Shown here: one piece after another, positions 35,417 to 44,058 of the stretch | Layout of the letters: each line of letters opens with the position of its first letter | Numbering within the stretch: position 1 is the stretch's first letter | Made by a program: the position numbers and the translations under genes | Notes under the pieces: generated by a model | What the model was told of the DNA's origin: nothing | The model's database searches: none | The model's input: the letters and a program-made list of their open reading frames with translations, nothing else | NCBI GenBank assembly: GCA_020638975.1 | Contig: JACKHN010000005.1 | Coordinates: 1 to 64,000, forward strand | Source of the DNA: Planctomycetaceae bacterium | GTDB taxonomy: Bacteria; Planctomycetota; Planctomycetia; Pirellulales; Pirellulaceae | Reading direction: 5' to 3' | DNA: 64,000 nucleotides

Positions 35417-35424
35417 AGTAACAT
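35396..35424 (+). promoter_or_regulatory. Sigma-70-type promoter of the cysH-Rrf2 operon
   Basis: TTGACT (35396-35401) and TAACAT (35419-35424) are spaced by 17 bases. They are well matched to -35 and -10 elements, about 40 bases before the cysH start. The -35 is embedded in the palindromic operator. Confidence 0.65.
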
Positions 35425-35464
35425 TCAAGCGAATCGAAACATTTTGCCGATCGCCGCCAGAAAC

Positions 35465-36292
35465 ATGACCACAACAATCAGTATGAGCGAACACCCGAAA
35501 GCGTCTGAGACCTCGAATCCGGATTCTATTCCGATCGGCCTCGTCACTCCGCGTAAGTCAACAGAAACGGTCGCATCGAAGTCACTTGAATTGACCGACG
35601 AATTACGACGGGAACTCACAGCCAAGAGCCTGGAACTCGAATCGGCGTCCCCACAAGAGATCCTGCGGTGGACCGTCGAGCGATTTGCCCCGTACTTCAC
35701 AATGGCGACTGCCTTTGGCCCGGAAGGCATGACGATCATTCATATGCTGGCCGAGATCGCACCGGAGACGCCGATCTTCAATTTGGAAACCGGCTATCAA
35801 TTCCAAGAGACGTTGGAGTTGCGCGAGCGAGTTAAAGAACGCTACGGGATCGAAATCGAATACAAACGACCGGAGCTGACGGTCGAGCAATACGAGACCC
35901 TGCACGGTGGACCGCTGTACAAGACGAAGCCGGACCAGTGCTGTGCCGATCGCAAGATCAAGTTGCTGCACGACGCAGTGGTCGGCAAGCATGCTTGGGC
36001 CAGCGCGATCCGCCGCGACCAAAGCCCCGATCGGGCGAAGGCGGCGATCGTTGGCTGGGACAAGAAGTTCGGTTTGGTGAAGGTCAGTCCCCTCGCGAAT
36101 TGGACGAAGCAAGACGTTTGGAAGCTCATCACGGATAACGACATTCCGTACAATCCGTTACACGACCAGGGCTATACAAGTGTCGGTTGCTGGCCCTGCA
36201 CACGCGCCGTGTTGTTCGGCGAGGACGAAAGGGCAGGGCGGTGGAGCGGCTTTCAGAAGACTGAGTGCGGTTTGCACACGCAAGACGATTGA
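35465..36292 (+). CDS. cysH: Assimilatory adenylyl-sulfate/PAPS reductase with [4Fe-4S] motif
   Basis: The start was placed at the ATG at 35465 (275 residues), with 35483 also possible. Earlier codons overlap the promoter. The first 55 residues are a variable extension, then the adenine-nucleotide alpha hydrolase fold begins. Cluster ligands appear as CC in DQCCADRK and C-x-x-C in GCWPC. The catalytic cysteine is in TECGLH. The four-cysteine set favours APS reduction over classical PAPS reduction. The product, sulfite, feeds cysteine synthesis. It is followed 12 bases later by an Rrf2 regulator. Confidence 0.9.
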   Translation: MTTTISMSEHPKASETSNPDSIPIGLVTPRKSTETVASKSLELTDELRRELTAKSLELESASPQEILRWTVERFAPYFTMATAFGPEGMTIIHMLAEIAPETPIFNLETGYQFQETLELRERVKERYGIEIEYKRPELTVEQYETLHGGPLYKTKPDQCCADRKIKLLHDAVVGKHAWASAIRRDQSPDRAKAAIVGWDKKFGLVKVSPLANWTKQDVWKLITDNDIPYNPLHDQGYTSVGCWPCTRAVLFGEDERAGRWSGFQKTECGLHTQDD

Positions 36293-36304
36293 GAGCGACG
36301 CCTC

Positions 36305-36733
36305 GTGAATATCTCTGCCAAGACTGAATACGCCTGCATCGCCGTCCTGGAACTTGCTGCCCGCTATGGTCAAGGAAAACCTGTTCGCATTCGCGATATC
36401 GCGGAAGCCAATGGCATTCCGTCGCGATTCCTCGTCCAGATCCTGCTGCAACTGAAATCTGCCGGAATCGTGGGCAGCACGCGAGGTGCGTCTGGCGGAT
36501 ACCAACTGGTCAAGCCGCCCAGCGAGATTACGTTGGCAGAAGTCATGGCGGTCAGTGACGGCCAGTCGTCTGATCCGGTGACGAGTGTCGTCCAACAGTC
36601 CGCCGCATCACGTACGCTGATGGCGTCGTGGCAGAACGTTGCAGCGGTCGAACGCGAAATGCTGGGATCGGTTACCTTCTCGGATCTCGTGGATCGCGCG
36701 GCGGAACAGATGGAGAATATGTACTACATCTAG
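36305..36733 (+). CDS. Rrf2-family transcriptional regulator, CymR-like (no Fe-S cysteines)
   Basis: A 142-residue winged-helix protein: MNISAKTEYACIAVLELA, then VRIRDIAEANGIPSRFLVQILLQLKSAGIVGSTRG, and the wing GASGGYQL. The only cysteine is C11, so the three-Cys cluster of IscR and NsrR is absent. It resembles CymR-type regulators that sense sulfur supply through partner proteins. Its position 12 bases after cysH and the IscR-like palindrome at the shared promoter make it the probable regulator of sulfate reduction. Confidence 0.9.
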   Translation: MNISAKTEYACIAVLELAARYGQGKPVRIRDIAEANGIPSRFLVQILLQLKSAGIVGSTRGASGGYQLVKPPSEITLAEVMAVSDGQSSDPVTSVVQQSAASRTLMASWQNVAAVEREMLGSVTFSDLVDRAAEQMENMYYI

Positions 36734-36812
36734 CGTTCGCGTTCCTTAATCGTACGATCAGGCTTTTCGATACCAGGGCAATTGGAGCACCTTTGCACAA
36801 CCTCTGGTGGCC

Positions 36813-37028
36813 ATGAACTCTGCGTTTACACTGCATCATGTTCGCGCGGACGACGAATGCGGTGATGACGCCAAACTGATCGGCGTATACCGTTCACGTG
36901 ACGCTGCCAATGCGGCAATCGCTCGTCTATCTTTCCAACTCGGGTTCCGCGACCATCCTGACGGTTTCACTGTGGATGAATACGAACTCGACAAGGATCA
37001 CTGGTGCGAAGGGTTCGTACAGCGCTGA
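36813..37028 (+). CDS. Small conserved protein with YRSRDAANAAI motif
   Basis: A 71-residue soluble protein from the ATG at 36813. It has the pattern LIGVYRSRDAANAAIARL, then a Phe/His/Pro loop and TVDEYELDKDHWCEGF. I have seen similar short proteins scattered in many bacteria, often as unnamed DUF proteins, but cannot give a function. It stands alone downstream of the Rrf2 gene by 79 bases. Confidence 0.65.
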   Translation: MNSAFTLHHVRADDECGDDAKLIGVYRSRDAANAAIARLSFQLGFRDHPDGFTVDEYELDKDHWCEGFVQR

Positions 37029-37062
37029 TCGCCGATCGGGAGGTAGGCAGGCGCCAGCGCAA

Positions 37063-37178
37063 GGGGTCGGGAATCTTTTTCGAGAACACTGATACTGGCT
37101 CGACTCGATTCCGATGGTCTCGTTGTTCGAACAGGCAATGACTGGCCAACAGACTTCTCGAAAAAGACTCCCGACCCC
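37063..37178. repeat. Inverted-repeat element (MITE-like), family J
   Basis: 24-base arms at 37063-37086 and 37155-37178 match at 23 of 24 positions and begin GGGGTCGGGA. They enclose a 68-base unstructured centre with no ORF, 116 bases in total. This fits a miniature transposable element better than a hairpin terminator. It fills most of the 307-base gap between two small genes. Confidence 0.8.
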
Positions 37179-37335
37179 ATTCCGTTCGCACAGCTCCGGA
37201 TATCGCGCCAAGTCCTTTCTGCGCGGCCTGTGGTGGAGTGCAAAACATGAATCGATTGGTAAACTATTCGGCGATTCGAAGTCGTCCGCTTCCTTCACAA
37301 CGGCGACGACCGCGTTAACCGCCAAGGGAGCATGC

Positions 37336-37614
37336 ATGTCGCCACTGAGCCCAAAATGGAATGGACCTGTTTGTTGCATCACGGGCTTGGTGATGTTGGC
37401 GGTTCAAGTGTTCGCCTACTTGAACGTGGGTCTGCTTTCGTCTTGGTTGATCGGAGGCGGCATCGGACTGTTGACGATTGGTGCGGCGATGTGGTCCTGC
37501 TACGTCGATGACAAGCAGTCTGCGACGAACGCTGAGTTCCCACCGGCGGAAGTGTATAACAGGGACTTTGAAGACGTTCCGCCACTCAACGTGTACGAGG
37601 ACTCACCGCAGTAG
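37336..37614 (+). CDS. Small two-helix membrane protein, unknown
   Basis: The start is placed at the ATG at 37336, which follows AAGGGAG. Upstream in-frame codons lie in the inverted-repeat element and were excluded. The 92-residue product has two transmembrane helices (about 12-34 and 36-55) and an acidic C-terminal tail, EFPPAEVYNRDFEDVPPLN. No family was recognised. Confidence 0.6.
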   Translation: MSPLSPKWNGPVCCITGLVMLAVQVFAYLNVGLLSSWLIGGGIGLLTIGAAMWSCYVDDKQSATNAEFPPAEVYNRDFEDVPPLNVYEDSPQ

Positions 37615-37668
37615 GACTCACCTTTGATCGACGGATCTTGCTCACAGCCAAACGCAACTGATGCGAGA

Positions 37669-38856
37669 TCAGGGCATGCGATGGGCAACTGCGACCTTCA
37701 CCTCGTCGTAACTGCGAAAGACGAGGAGCGTCGCACTCGCACTTCCCTTGGGTTGCAGCTTCTTTCGCAATTCCGCCGGGTCGACTTCGACGCCGCGGAC
37801 TTTGATTTCCAGTGTCCCAACGTTCCGTTCACGCAGCAGCCGCTTGAGCCGCTTCATATCTAGATTCAATAGTTCGCTGATCTCGAAGACTTCCAACAGC
37901 GGCGAATCGCGAAACTCATCGGCTGTGTAGTACGACAGCCCGTAGCTCGTCCCTTTTAGTTGCAAGTCGGCTGCTAACGCCCCCGCCAAATGCGATGCGA
38001 GCAAAGTTGAATCCGGGACGTAGAGGAAACGACCGGGTGCCGAGACATCGACTTCAATATCTACTTCGCCCGTAAACGAGGCGTTTTCATCATTTCGATC
38101 CACTACGGTCGCGGTTCTCAAACCGGCGTTCTGAGCTAGGCTTCCGAGCCACACGACTTGCTGTCGGCATTCGCGGCGGCTTCCGATCCACTCCAACTCG
38201 ACCGCCTTTTCGTCGATCCAATCGTCTGCTAGTTCAGCACTCGGGGCAAGCTTGATCGCACCGGCACCGATACGTTGGTGCAATGATTGAATCACATCAA
38301 GACTCGGTTCTGAGTAGACCGCTTGTGACGTTCGCTGTGCTGCCACGCGTCGATCCGGGTCGATGTGCCATGCCGCGGAATCGAGTCGCTCGATGAGCGA
38401 ATGGACATCGGCAACCTCGCTTGAAAGGTTGCTTAACCCCAGGGTGTGGGAATTCACTTCGGTCAACAGCGTCGCGACTGGGTCGCGGTCCACCGCCAAA
38501 CAAGGGCCGCGCTTTGCCAACGCCAGTGCGTCGCCGCCGATGCCACAACAAAGGTCCGCAACGGGCTGATCGCTCGGAAATCGACTCGCCTTGTAACTCG
38601 CGATTTGCTCGTCGGTCGACTGTTCCAGCAGCTTGCGTGTGAAGAACATCTTCTCCGGACGCGAGAACTTGGCTCGGGCCCGATCACGCAACTCGACTTG
38701 TTCCAGAATCAAATGCGTTCGTTGCGGAGTCAAATCCGCACGCAATCGCTTCGTCAATGCGACGAACGACACGCCCGACGTTGCGGCATCATCGAGATAC
38801 GGTTGCGCTTGTTCACTAACAAGCCAGTGGTAGTCTTCGAGCGACGGTTCAGGCAC
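37669..38856 (-). CDS. SAM-dependent methyltransferase with THUMP-like C-terminal domain
   Basis: The N-terminus is uncertain. The open frame reaches 39024 but overlaps another gene, and a GTG at 38856 gives 395 residues starting VPEPSLEDYHW. The SAM-binding motif I is PVADLCCGIGGDALALA, with an acidic residue in AVDRDP at the end of strand 2. The C-terminal 90 residues (KGTSYGLSYYTADEF to RKKLQPKG) match the THUMP-like domain found after class I methyltransferases. An RNA or nucleotide substrate is likely but unproven. The gene overlaps or nearly meets the divergent gene at 38892. Confidence 0.85.
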   Translation of the reverse strand: MPEPSLEDYHWLVSEQAQPYLDDAATSGVSFVALTKRLRADLTPQRTHLILEQVELRDRARAKFSRPEKMFFTRKLLEQSTDEQIASYKASRFPSDQPVADLCCGIGGDALALAKRGPCLAVDRDPVATLLTEVNSHTLGLSNLSSEVADVHSLIERLDSAAWHIDPDRRVAAQRTSQAVYSEPSLDVIQSLHQRIGAGAIKLAPSAELADDWIDEKAVELEWIGSRRECRQQVVWLGSLAQNAGLRTATVVDRNDENASFTGEVDIEVDVSAPGRFLYVPDSTLLASHLAGALAADLQLKGTSYGLSYYTADEFRDSPLLEVFEISELLNLDMKRLKRLLRERNVGTLEIKVRGVEVDPAELRKKLQPKGSASATLLVFRSYDEVKVAVAHRMP

Positions 38857-38891
38857 TTGGCACGTGATCCTGAGCAGGGGATGATAATGGC

Positions 38892-39308
38892 ATGATGGAT
38901 CAAATCGACCGTATGGCAATCTATCTCCATCTGGCAAGGGCCAGTGAAACACGACGCCGGCTGCACGTACGAGATCGTTTCCTCGTAGTCGTCGCCGTCC
39001 TCGCCGCACGTTCGGACTTGCCACGGATCGCTGCTTATTGTCGTCAGCGGATCATCGAGCACAACCCGCAGCATTTGATTCAACGCTGGGATTCCACGTG
39101 GCAAGCCGCTGGCGATCCTGACTTCCTTCACTTTCTTCGCCATATCGAACGTCGCTATCCCCAAGAAACGGCTGAACGCATGCTCGCCACGTTAGGCGTG
39201 GAGTTGGGCCGCGAGCGGGAGACTTATTACGACGACGAAGAATATGCGGCGTCGTTGCTGGGCGTGACTCTCGATGAGTTGACCAATTGGTTTGGGGACG
39301 CGTCGTAG
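38892..39308 (+). CDS. Conserved hypothetical, helical soluble protein
   Basis: A 138-residue protein rich in Arg and Leu, mostly helical, ending in an acidic stretch EETYYDDEEYAASLLG-like region and a Trp-Phe C-terminus. A Met pair is at the start (MMDQID). It diverges from the methyltransferase gene with about 35 bases between starts. No domain was recognised. Confidence 0.65.
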   Translation: MMDQIDRMAIYLHLARASETRRRLHVRDRFLVVVAVLAARSDLPRIAAYCRQRIIEHNPQHLIQRWDSTWQAAGDPDFLHFLRHIERRYPQETAERMLATLGVELGRERETYYDDEEYAASLLGVTLDELTNWFGDAS

Positions 39309-39493
39309 TCGTTCAGCTTGAGCCAATCGTTCGGGAGATGCCTCAATTACTGGTCGTCCGCGCTAGGCAACCTGCTCTGACGGACTGACGCAAGGCGAAG
39401 ATTCACGGCTCGCCAACCGAATTAGGACGATGAGAAACTGCTTTGCGATTGTCAGCCGTACGAACTAGCGTCGTTTCGGGTCATTTTGCGCAA

Positions 39494-39520
39494 GGCCCGC
39501 GGCTAGCGCCGTCGGCTCAC
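39494..39520. repeat. Solo arm of palindromic element, family F
   Basis: A 27-base stretch beginning GGCCCGCGGCTAGCGCC and ending GTCGGCTCAC matches one arm of the family F element at 50558-50632. The other arm is absent, so it is a remnant. The rest of the 246-base gap around it holds nothing else recognisable. Confidence 0.75.
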
Positions 39521-39554
39521 GATAGATATCGCTCCTGACTTGGAGATTGGCGAC

Positions 39555-40307
39555 ATGCTTGGAAAACCTATTCGTTTTCTCGTCCTGCTGGGCGGAGCGG
39601 TCGGAATCCCTTATGCGTGGTTCAATCAGGAATTTGCACCGGGCGTCAAGACGAAGTTGCAGGAGTGGAAAACCGTCGTTACGGAAAAGGACTGGTCCTT
39701 CTCCAACAACTGGTCGTTCTCCGACACCAAGGTGCCTGAGCCGAGCAAAACGTTCCTGCGCCGGGACAGCTTGCCAGGCGTCAGCTTTGCTACGCCGGAC
39801 AACAGTTCGGAGCTAACAGGAGGCATCGGGGAACTCGAGCAGATCCTACAGTTCAACGTTACGCCCGCTTGGATCATGCAGCGCTGGTCTCGCGTTTCAA
39901 CGATCCGTTCGGAAACTGGAATGGACGGGCTGCGGGTCGCCTTGGTCACCGGCACCGAACTGGAGGACATCGCTGGCTCACTGACTTTCTACTATGACCA
40001 CCAGCGGCAACTACGGCGAATCACGTTCGACGGGCTAACCGGAGACGACCGACGGCTCGTCAACTTGGTATCACAGCAATTCAACTTGCGCCCCGAACCA
40101 GGGCTCGGAGCGGGACATTACGTTGCGAGGTGGAACGCCCAACCCACGGGAATCCTCCGCATCTCGCATGCGCCTGTTGTTCGTGCACAGCGTCCCCATG
40201 AACGGCTTGAAGTCATGTTGGAACTCAATCAGCCGGGCTTTGGCTACGGGCTAAGCGCCCACGCACAAGAGACGCTGAATTTGGATCGACTCACGAAGCG
40301 TTGGTAG
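39555..40307 (+). CDS. Membrane-anchored hypothetical protein
   Basis: About 250 residues from the ATG at 39555 (GGAG about 10 bases upstream). One N-terminal hydrophobic helix (about 5-22, IRFLVLLGGAVGIPYAWF) is probably an anchor or uncleaved signal. The remaining 220 residues are a soluble domain with mixed strands and helices. I recognise no family. Confidence 0.7.
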   Translation: MLGKPIRFLVLLGGAVGIPYAWFNQEFAPGVKTKLQEWKTVVTEKDWSFSNNWSFSDTKVPEPSKTFLRRDSLPGVSFATPDNSSELTGGIGELEQILQFNVTPAWIMQRWSRVSTIRSETGMDGLRVALVTGTELEDIAGSLTFYYDHQRQLRRITFDGLTGDDRRLVNLVSQQFNLRPEPGLGAGHYVARWNAQPTGILRISHAPVVRAQRPHERLEVMLELNQPGFGYGLSAHAQETLNLDRLTKRW

Positions 40308-40327
40308 CTCGGGGCTCAACGAGAGAG

Positions 40328-41146
40328 CTATGGGTTCGCTTGTACTTGAAGTTGCTTCTCCACAGCGGCAAGTCTCGCGCGGACCGCTTCAAGCTCCTGC
40401 TGTAACAAGCTAACTTGCTCGCGGAGCGCTGCGGTCTCGCTGGCAGCACCGACCGGTTGGCTAAGCGGAGCGGCTCCGGAGGCTGGCGCAACGAGTCCAT
40501 CCAGAAGTTGCCCGACGCGACCGAGGACTGGCCGCTGGCCTTGCCCGCCCAATTGTTCTTCTAACGACGGACCGCCACGCGCTGGCTGCGGCTCGCGTCG
40601 GACCGGGGCAGGGGGCGGAGTGGGAAGAGCTGCTTGCGCGGCTGCGGCACCAAGCAAATGGACTCGTTTGCGGTACAGACGGTCGCCGTCGTAATACGAC
40701 AATTCCACCGCACGATCCGTTGGTGCGGCGCTAATGGCAGCGACGAGATCAGCCGGCGAGTCGATTCGACGACCGTCTAGTGCCACGATGACGGCTCCGA
40801 TCGGCAAGCCAGCTTGGTCCGCCGGAGCGCCTTGGACGATTGCTGTGATCATCGCGCCGCTGCGAACCGGCAAGCGGCGTTGTCGTACAATGTCATCGGT
40901 CAGTGGATCGACGGTCACTCCCAACGTGGGACGTCCCGTAAAGGCGCGTGGCGCCGCTGGTGGTGGGGGAAGATCTTCGGTGGTACGCGGTTGTGCCGGG
41001 ACATCGGTGGCTTCAGGCGTCGCGGCAGGGAGCGCGTCTGCCGAAAAGGCTTGTTCCAATCGTTCAAACAAGCTCTGGGCCTGAACGACCGACGAACCTG
41101 CCGAACACAAAACACCCATCACTAACCAAGTTTGCCAGCGGCGCAT
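40328..41146 (-). CDS. Secreted PDZ-domain protein with C-terminal coiled coil
   Basis: About 272 residues from the ATG at 41146. A signal peptide (about 1-23, ending VQA-QS) precedes a PDZ domain (about 75-170): RPTLGVTVDPLTDD, GAMITAIVQGAPADQAGLPIGAVIVALDGRRI. A Pro/Gly-rich linker and a coiled coil, LREQVSLLQQELEAVRARL, follow. No protease domain is present, so it is probably a periplasmic binding or adaptor protein. Confidence 0.85.
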   Translation of the reverse strand: MRRWQTWLVMGVLCSAGSSVVQAQSLFERLEQAFSADALPAATPEATDVPAQPRTTEDLPPPPAAPRAFTGRPTLGVTVDPLTDDIVRQRRLPVRSGAMITAIVQGAPADQAGLPIGAVIVALDGRRIDSPADLVAAISAAPTDRAVELSYYDGDRLYRKRVHLLGAAAAQAALPTPPPAPVRREPQPARGGPSLEEQLGGQGQRPVLGRVGQLLDGLVAPASGAAPLSQPVGAASETAALREQVSLLQQELEAVRARLAAVEKQLQVQANP

Positions 41147-41254
41147 GATATCGTCTCCTCTGATTCGATCTGGTACTCCATTCACGAGTCTCATTATAGC
41201 AGCCCGTCGGAACTCGTCTCGGTGTCACAGTCACATTTACGCTATCTTGCGCAT

Positions 41255-42178
41255 ATGTCACACAATCTGGATTCGATTGAGTACGCACCCGTCAGCGATT
41301 CGCAACGCGCCGCAGCACTCGCGTTGCTGGTTTCGCAGGAGCCGGCGACAGAGCGTGCGGGGCGAATTGCAACGATTTTGACGGCTCTCCGCAGCGGAAC
41401 TGTTTCCGCTGACACGCTCGTTGGTGCGAATCGCGGCGAGCGTCTGATTGCGGTCGCCTGGGGGCAGATTCTGCCCGGCAGGACGGCTCTACTCTGGTCG
41501 CCGCGTCTTGCAGCAAATGAGACGGACGGGGTTGCGGATCGATTGCAGGCGTATCTCGATGAGCAACTCCGAGCGGCAGGCATGCGGATGGCTCAGGCGG
41601 TCCTGTCTGACATGAAGCAGCCAGACGCGAAACGACTGCTACGTGTTGGCTACGAGCACGCCGCGGATCTGCTCTACCTCATTTGTCCACTGGAGCAAGT
41701 CGATACGTCTTTCGCCGGTCTCGATGTCGATTTCGTCCCGTACGCAAACAGCGAACGCGAGCGGCTGTCAGCTCTCGTAGAAAGGACCTACACCAATACG
41801 CTGGACGTGCCGGCGTTGGACGGAGTTCGCGACATGAGCGATGTTTTGCAAGGCTACGAACAAACGGGGGAGTATTCGCCTGATCGTTGGTTCTTCATTC
41901 AACACGCTGGCGAAGACGTGGGCTGTTTGCTGTTGAATGACCATCCCATGCAGCAACAATGGGAGTTGGTCTACTTGGGGATCGTTCCCGAATCCCGCGG
42001 CAACGGTTGGGGGGAACAAGCGACACGCTTTGCGCAATCCTTGGCACGAGGTGCCGGTCGAGAGCGTTTGATCCTCGCCGTCGACGCTCAGAACGATCCG
42101 GCTGTCAATGCGTACACTAAGGCCGGCTTCTTCGAATTGCTCCGCCGTTCGGTGTTTCTGAAGATCTTCGGTACGTAG
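41255..42178 (+). CDS. GNAT-family acetyltransferase
   Basis: About 307 residues from the ATG at 41255. Upstream codons are not typical coding sequence. The C-terminal half is a GNAT domain with the acetyl-CoA loop motif VPESRGNGWGEQATRFA and the later NDPAVNAYTKAGFFE. The N-terminal half is a probable second, degenerate GNAT repeat. The substrate is unknown. It ends just before palindromic element H. Confidence 0.85.
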   Translation: MSHNLDSIEYAPVSDSQRAAALALLVSQEPATERAGRIATILTALRSGTVSADTLVGANRGERLIAVAWGQILPGRTALLWSPRLAANETDGVADRLQAYLDEQLRAAGMRMAQAVLSDMKQPDAKRLLRVGYEHAADLLYLICPLEQVDTSFAGLDVDFVPYANSERERLSALVERTYTNTLDVPALDGVRDMSDVLQGYEQTGEYSPDRWFFIQHAGEDVGCLLLNDHPMQQQWELVYLGIVPESRGNGWGEQATRFAQSLARGAGRERLILAVDAQNDPAVNAYTKAGFFELLRRSVFLKIFGT

Positions 42179-42193
42179 GCGAAGTTGCTCCCT

Positions 42194-42264
42194 GTACGAC
42201 GGCCCTCCGAGGCCGTCGCCCAATCAAATTCCCAGCAATCGACGGACTCGGAAGGCCTTCGTAC
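42194..42264. repeat. Palindromic element, family H
   Basis: Arms GTACGACGGCCCTCCGAG (from 42194) and the near-complement ending CGTAC at 42264 pair with a few mismatches. Inside the left arm a separate hairpin GACGGCC/GGCCGTC (42198-42217) forms. It lies immediately downstream of the GNAT gene and may also act as its terminator. Confidence 0.75.
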
Positions 42265-42406
42265 TTTCGCGTCGCGACAAGTTTTCCACGGTCCGACAAA
42301 GTCACCGGAACCTCTGGGCGGTCGGTTTAGATCGGGTTAATTCCGAATAAATCGGTGGTTAATCGACGGCCTCGAAAAACTTTCCGCACATCCCTTGGCA
42401 AGAGGT

Positions 42407-42434
42407 TTGACAGCCGTGCTAGCAGGGCTAAAAT
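42407..42434 (+). promoter_or_regulatory. Probable dnaA promoter
   Basis: TTGACA (42407-42412) and TAAAAT (42429-42434) are separated by 16 bases. This is a near-consensus sigma-70-type promoter 160 bases before the dnaA start. Three GTTAAT motifs at 42336, 42358 and 42445 flank it and could be operator half-sites. Confidence 0.6.
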
Positions 42435-42595
42435 CAGCCCTCACGTTAATCGTTAGACCCAAAAGTCAGCACCCGCTCTACGGGGTGTAAGACTTTTAAC
42501 CTTTAGACTTTGCGCTATTTCCCTACCGGTAGCCGGCCCTCGAAATAGGGTTGGGTTGCGCCTGGACGGCGTGACTTCGGTGCGGCGCATGAAGG
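42435..42595 (+). promoter_or_regulatory. dnaA 5' leader with hairpins
   Basis: Downstream of the promoter a stem-loop pairs AAAAGTCAGCACCC with GGGGTGTAAGACTTTT (about 42461-42497). A second stem pairs CCCTA with TAGGG around GGCCCTCGAAA (about 42530-42550). No known riboswitch class was recognised. No cluster of DnaA boxes was found, only one 8/9 match (TTTTCCACG near 42282), so an origin is not supported. Confidence 0.4.
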
Positions 42596-44017
42596 ATGAC
42601 ACAGGAAGTGACTAGGGACGCACAGGAAGTCATAAAAGACTTGCGGAAATGCCTCGCCGGCAGGATCGGAGCCGACCGCTTCGACCTTTGGTTCGGCAAG
42701 CAGATCCGCTTCGAGCTGGTCGAAGACCGGCTAAGTGTGTGCGCGCCCGATCAGTTCAGTCTCGATCGTCTGCGGAAGCACTTTCGTTCCGACATTTTGA
42801 GCGCTGCCCGCGAGTTGTTTCAACGCGAAGTCTTGTTAGATTTTCAAGTCGTCGCGGTCGCAAAGCAAACGTCAAGTGCGCCGTCACCTGCCCTCGATTC
42901 GCCCCCACCAGACGAGCAGGCCGCGAAAACGCTTCCGCTTCGAACTGTCGCACCGCCCACACGCCCAGTCCGTCGTGAAGCGACACGTTCACGCACGATA
43001 GACACGTTTGTCGTGGGTGTCGGAAATCGAGTTGCAGTGACTGCGGCCAAGTCGATCTGCGAACGACCTGGTTCGGTTTCCCCGCTGTTCATTTACGGAC
43101 CACCAGGATGTGGCAAGAGCCATCTTCAAGAGACGATCTGTAGTACGGTTCGGCAATCGCTTGGACTACGACGCGTTCTGTCGTTGTCCTCGGAGCAATT
43201 CACTAGTTACTTTCTCGAAGCATTGCAGGGGAGCGGTCTTCCGTCCTTTCGGCGTAAGTGTCGAGACATCGATGTGCTGGCGATCGACAATATCCAGTTC
43301 TTTGCCGGAAAGCGGGCGACGCTCGTCGAACTGCAGCACACGATCGACTCGTTGCTTCGTCATGGAAAGCAGTTGATTCTGACGGCAGATCGTCCGCCTA
43401 ACGAACTAGGTCGCCTGGGACCCGAGTTAGCGGCTCGTGTCTCGGGCGGACTTGTCTGCGGGATTGAACACGCTGATTATGAAACGCGGTTGGGAATCGC
43501 CAAGCAGATGGCGGTTCGGTCTCGGCGATCGATGCCGGATGAGGTATTGCAGCTCGTCGCGGCTGAGTTGACCGGCGACGCGCGACGCATCGCGGGCGCA
43601 TTGAATCGTTTGGAAGCCACCAGCGAAGCTCTCGATCAGGCCATCACGCTCGACTTCGCTCGATCGACATTAGCCGATATCTTCCGGGCAACCGTTCAAG
43701 TCGTTCGCTTGACGGACATTGAACGAGCCGTTTGCGATACGTTTGGACTCGACTCGCGCGCGTTAAAAGATGGGAGTAAAACCAAGTCGGCCAGCCATCC
43801 GCGGATGTTGGCGATGTGGCTGGCTCGGAAGTACACTCGCGCGGCGTTTTCCGAAATCAGCGAACACTTCGGTCGACGTAGTCACAGCACCGTCATCTCG
43901 GCAGAGAAGAAGGTTAATCGCTGGGTCTCGGATGGCGCCACAATCCAGCTGGGGCAAGCGGCGTGCAACGTCGAAGACGCCATTCGCCGGATCGAGACGC
44001 AGTTACGCACCGGCTAA
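42596..44017 (+). CDS. dnaA: Chromosomal replication initiator DnaA
   Basis: A 473-residue protein with the family layout: domain I (about 1-85), a Pro/Ser-rich linker (about 90-132), an AAA+ domain and DNA-binding domain IV. Marks are TFVVGVGNRVAVTAAK, Walker A GPPGCGKSH (168-176), Walker B LAIDNIQFF, and the C-terminal signature HPRMLAMWLARKYTRAAFSEISEHFGRRSHSTVISAEKKV-like block. FGRRSHSTVIS differs slightly from the common FGGRDHSTV. dnaN, recF and gyrB are not adjacent, as in many planctomycetes. A hairpin follows at 44025. Confidence 0.95.
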   Translation: MTQEVTRDAQEVIKDLRKCLAGRIGADRFDLWFGKQIRFELVEDRLSVCAPDQFSLDRLRKHFRSDILSAARELFQREVLLDFQVVAVAKQTSSAPSPALDSPPPDEQAAKTLPLRTVAPPTRPVRREATRSRTIDTFVVGVGNRVAVTAAKSICERPGSVSPLFIYGPPGCGKSHLQETICSTVRQSLGLRRVLSLSSEQFTSYFLEALQGSGLPSFRRKCRDIDVLAIDNIQFFAGKRATLVELQHTIDSLLRHGKQLILTADRPPNELGRLGPELAARVSGGLVCGIEHADYETRLGIAKQMAVRSRRSMPDEVLQLVAAELTGDARRIAGALNRLEATSEALDQAITLDFARSTLADIFRATVQVVRLTDIERAVCDTFGLDSRALKDGSKTKSASHPRMLAMWLARKYTRAAFSEISEHFGRRSHSTVISAEKKVNRWVSDGATIQLGQAACNVEDAIRRIETQLRTG

Positions 44018-44024
44018 CGCGCTC

Positions 44025-44048
44025 GTTCCCAGACTCCCGCCTGGGAAC
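44025..44048. terminator. Hairpin between convergent dnaA and oxidoreductase genes
   Basis: GTTCCCAG (44025-44032) and CTGGGAAC (44041-44048) pair perfectly around an 8-base loop. No T-run follows on either side. It could be a bidirectional terminator or a dispersed palindrome. Confidence 0.65.
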
Positions 44049-44058
44049 AAGCTGACCA

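Noticed and set aside
42179..42595. Possible oriC upstream of dnaA
   Set aside because: Only one weak DnaA-box match and no AT-rich unwinding cluster was seen. A GC-skew plot would be needed to decide.
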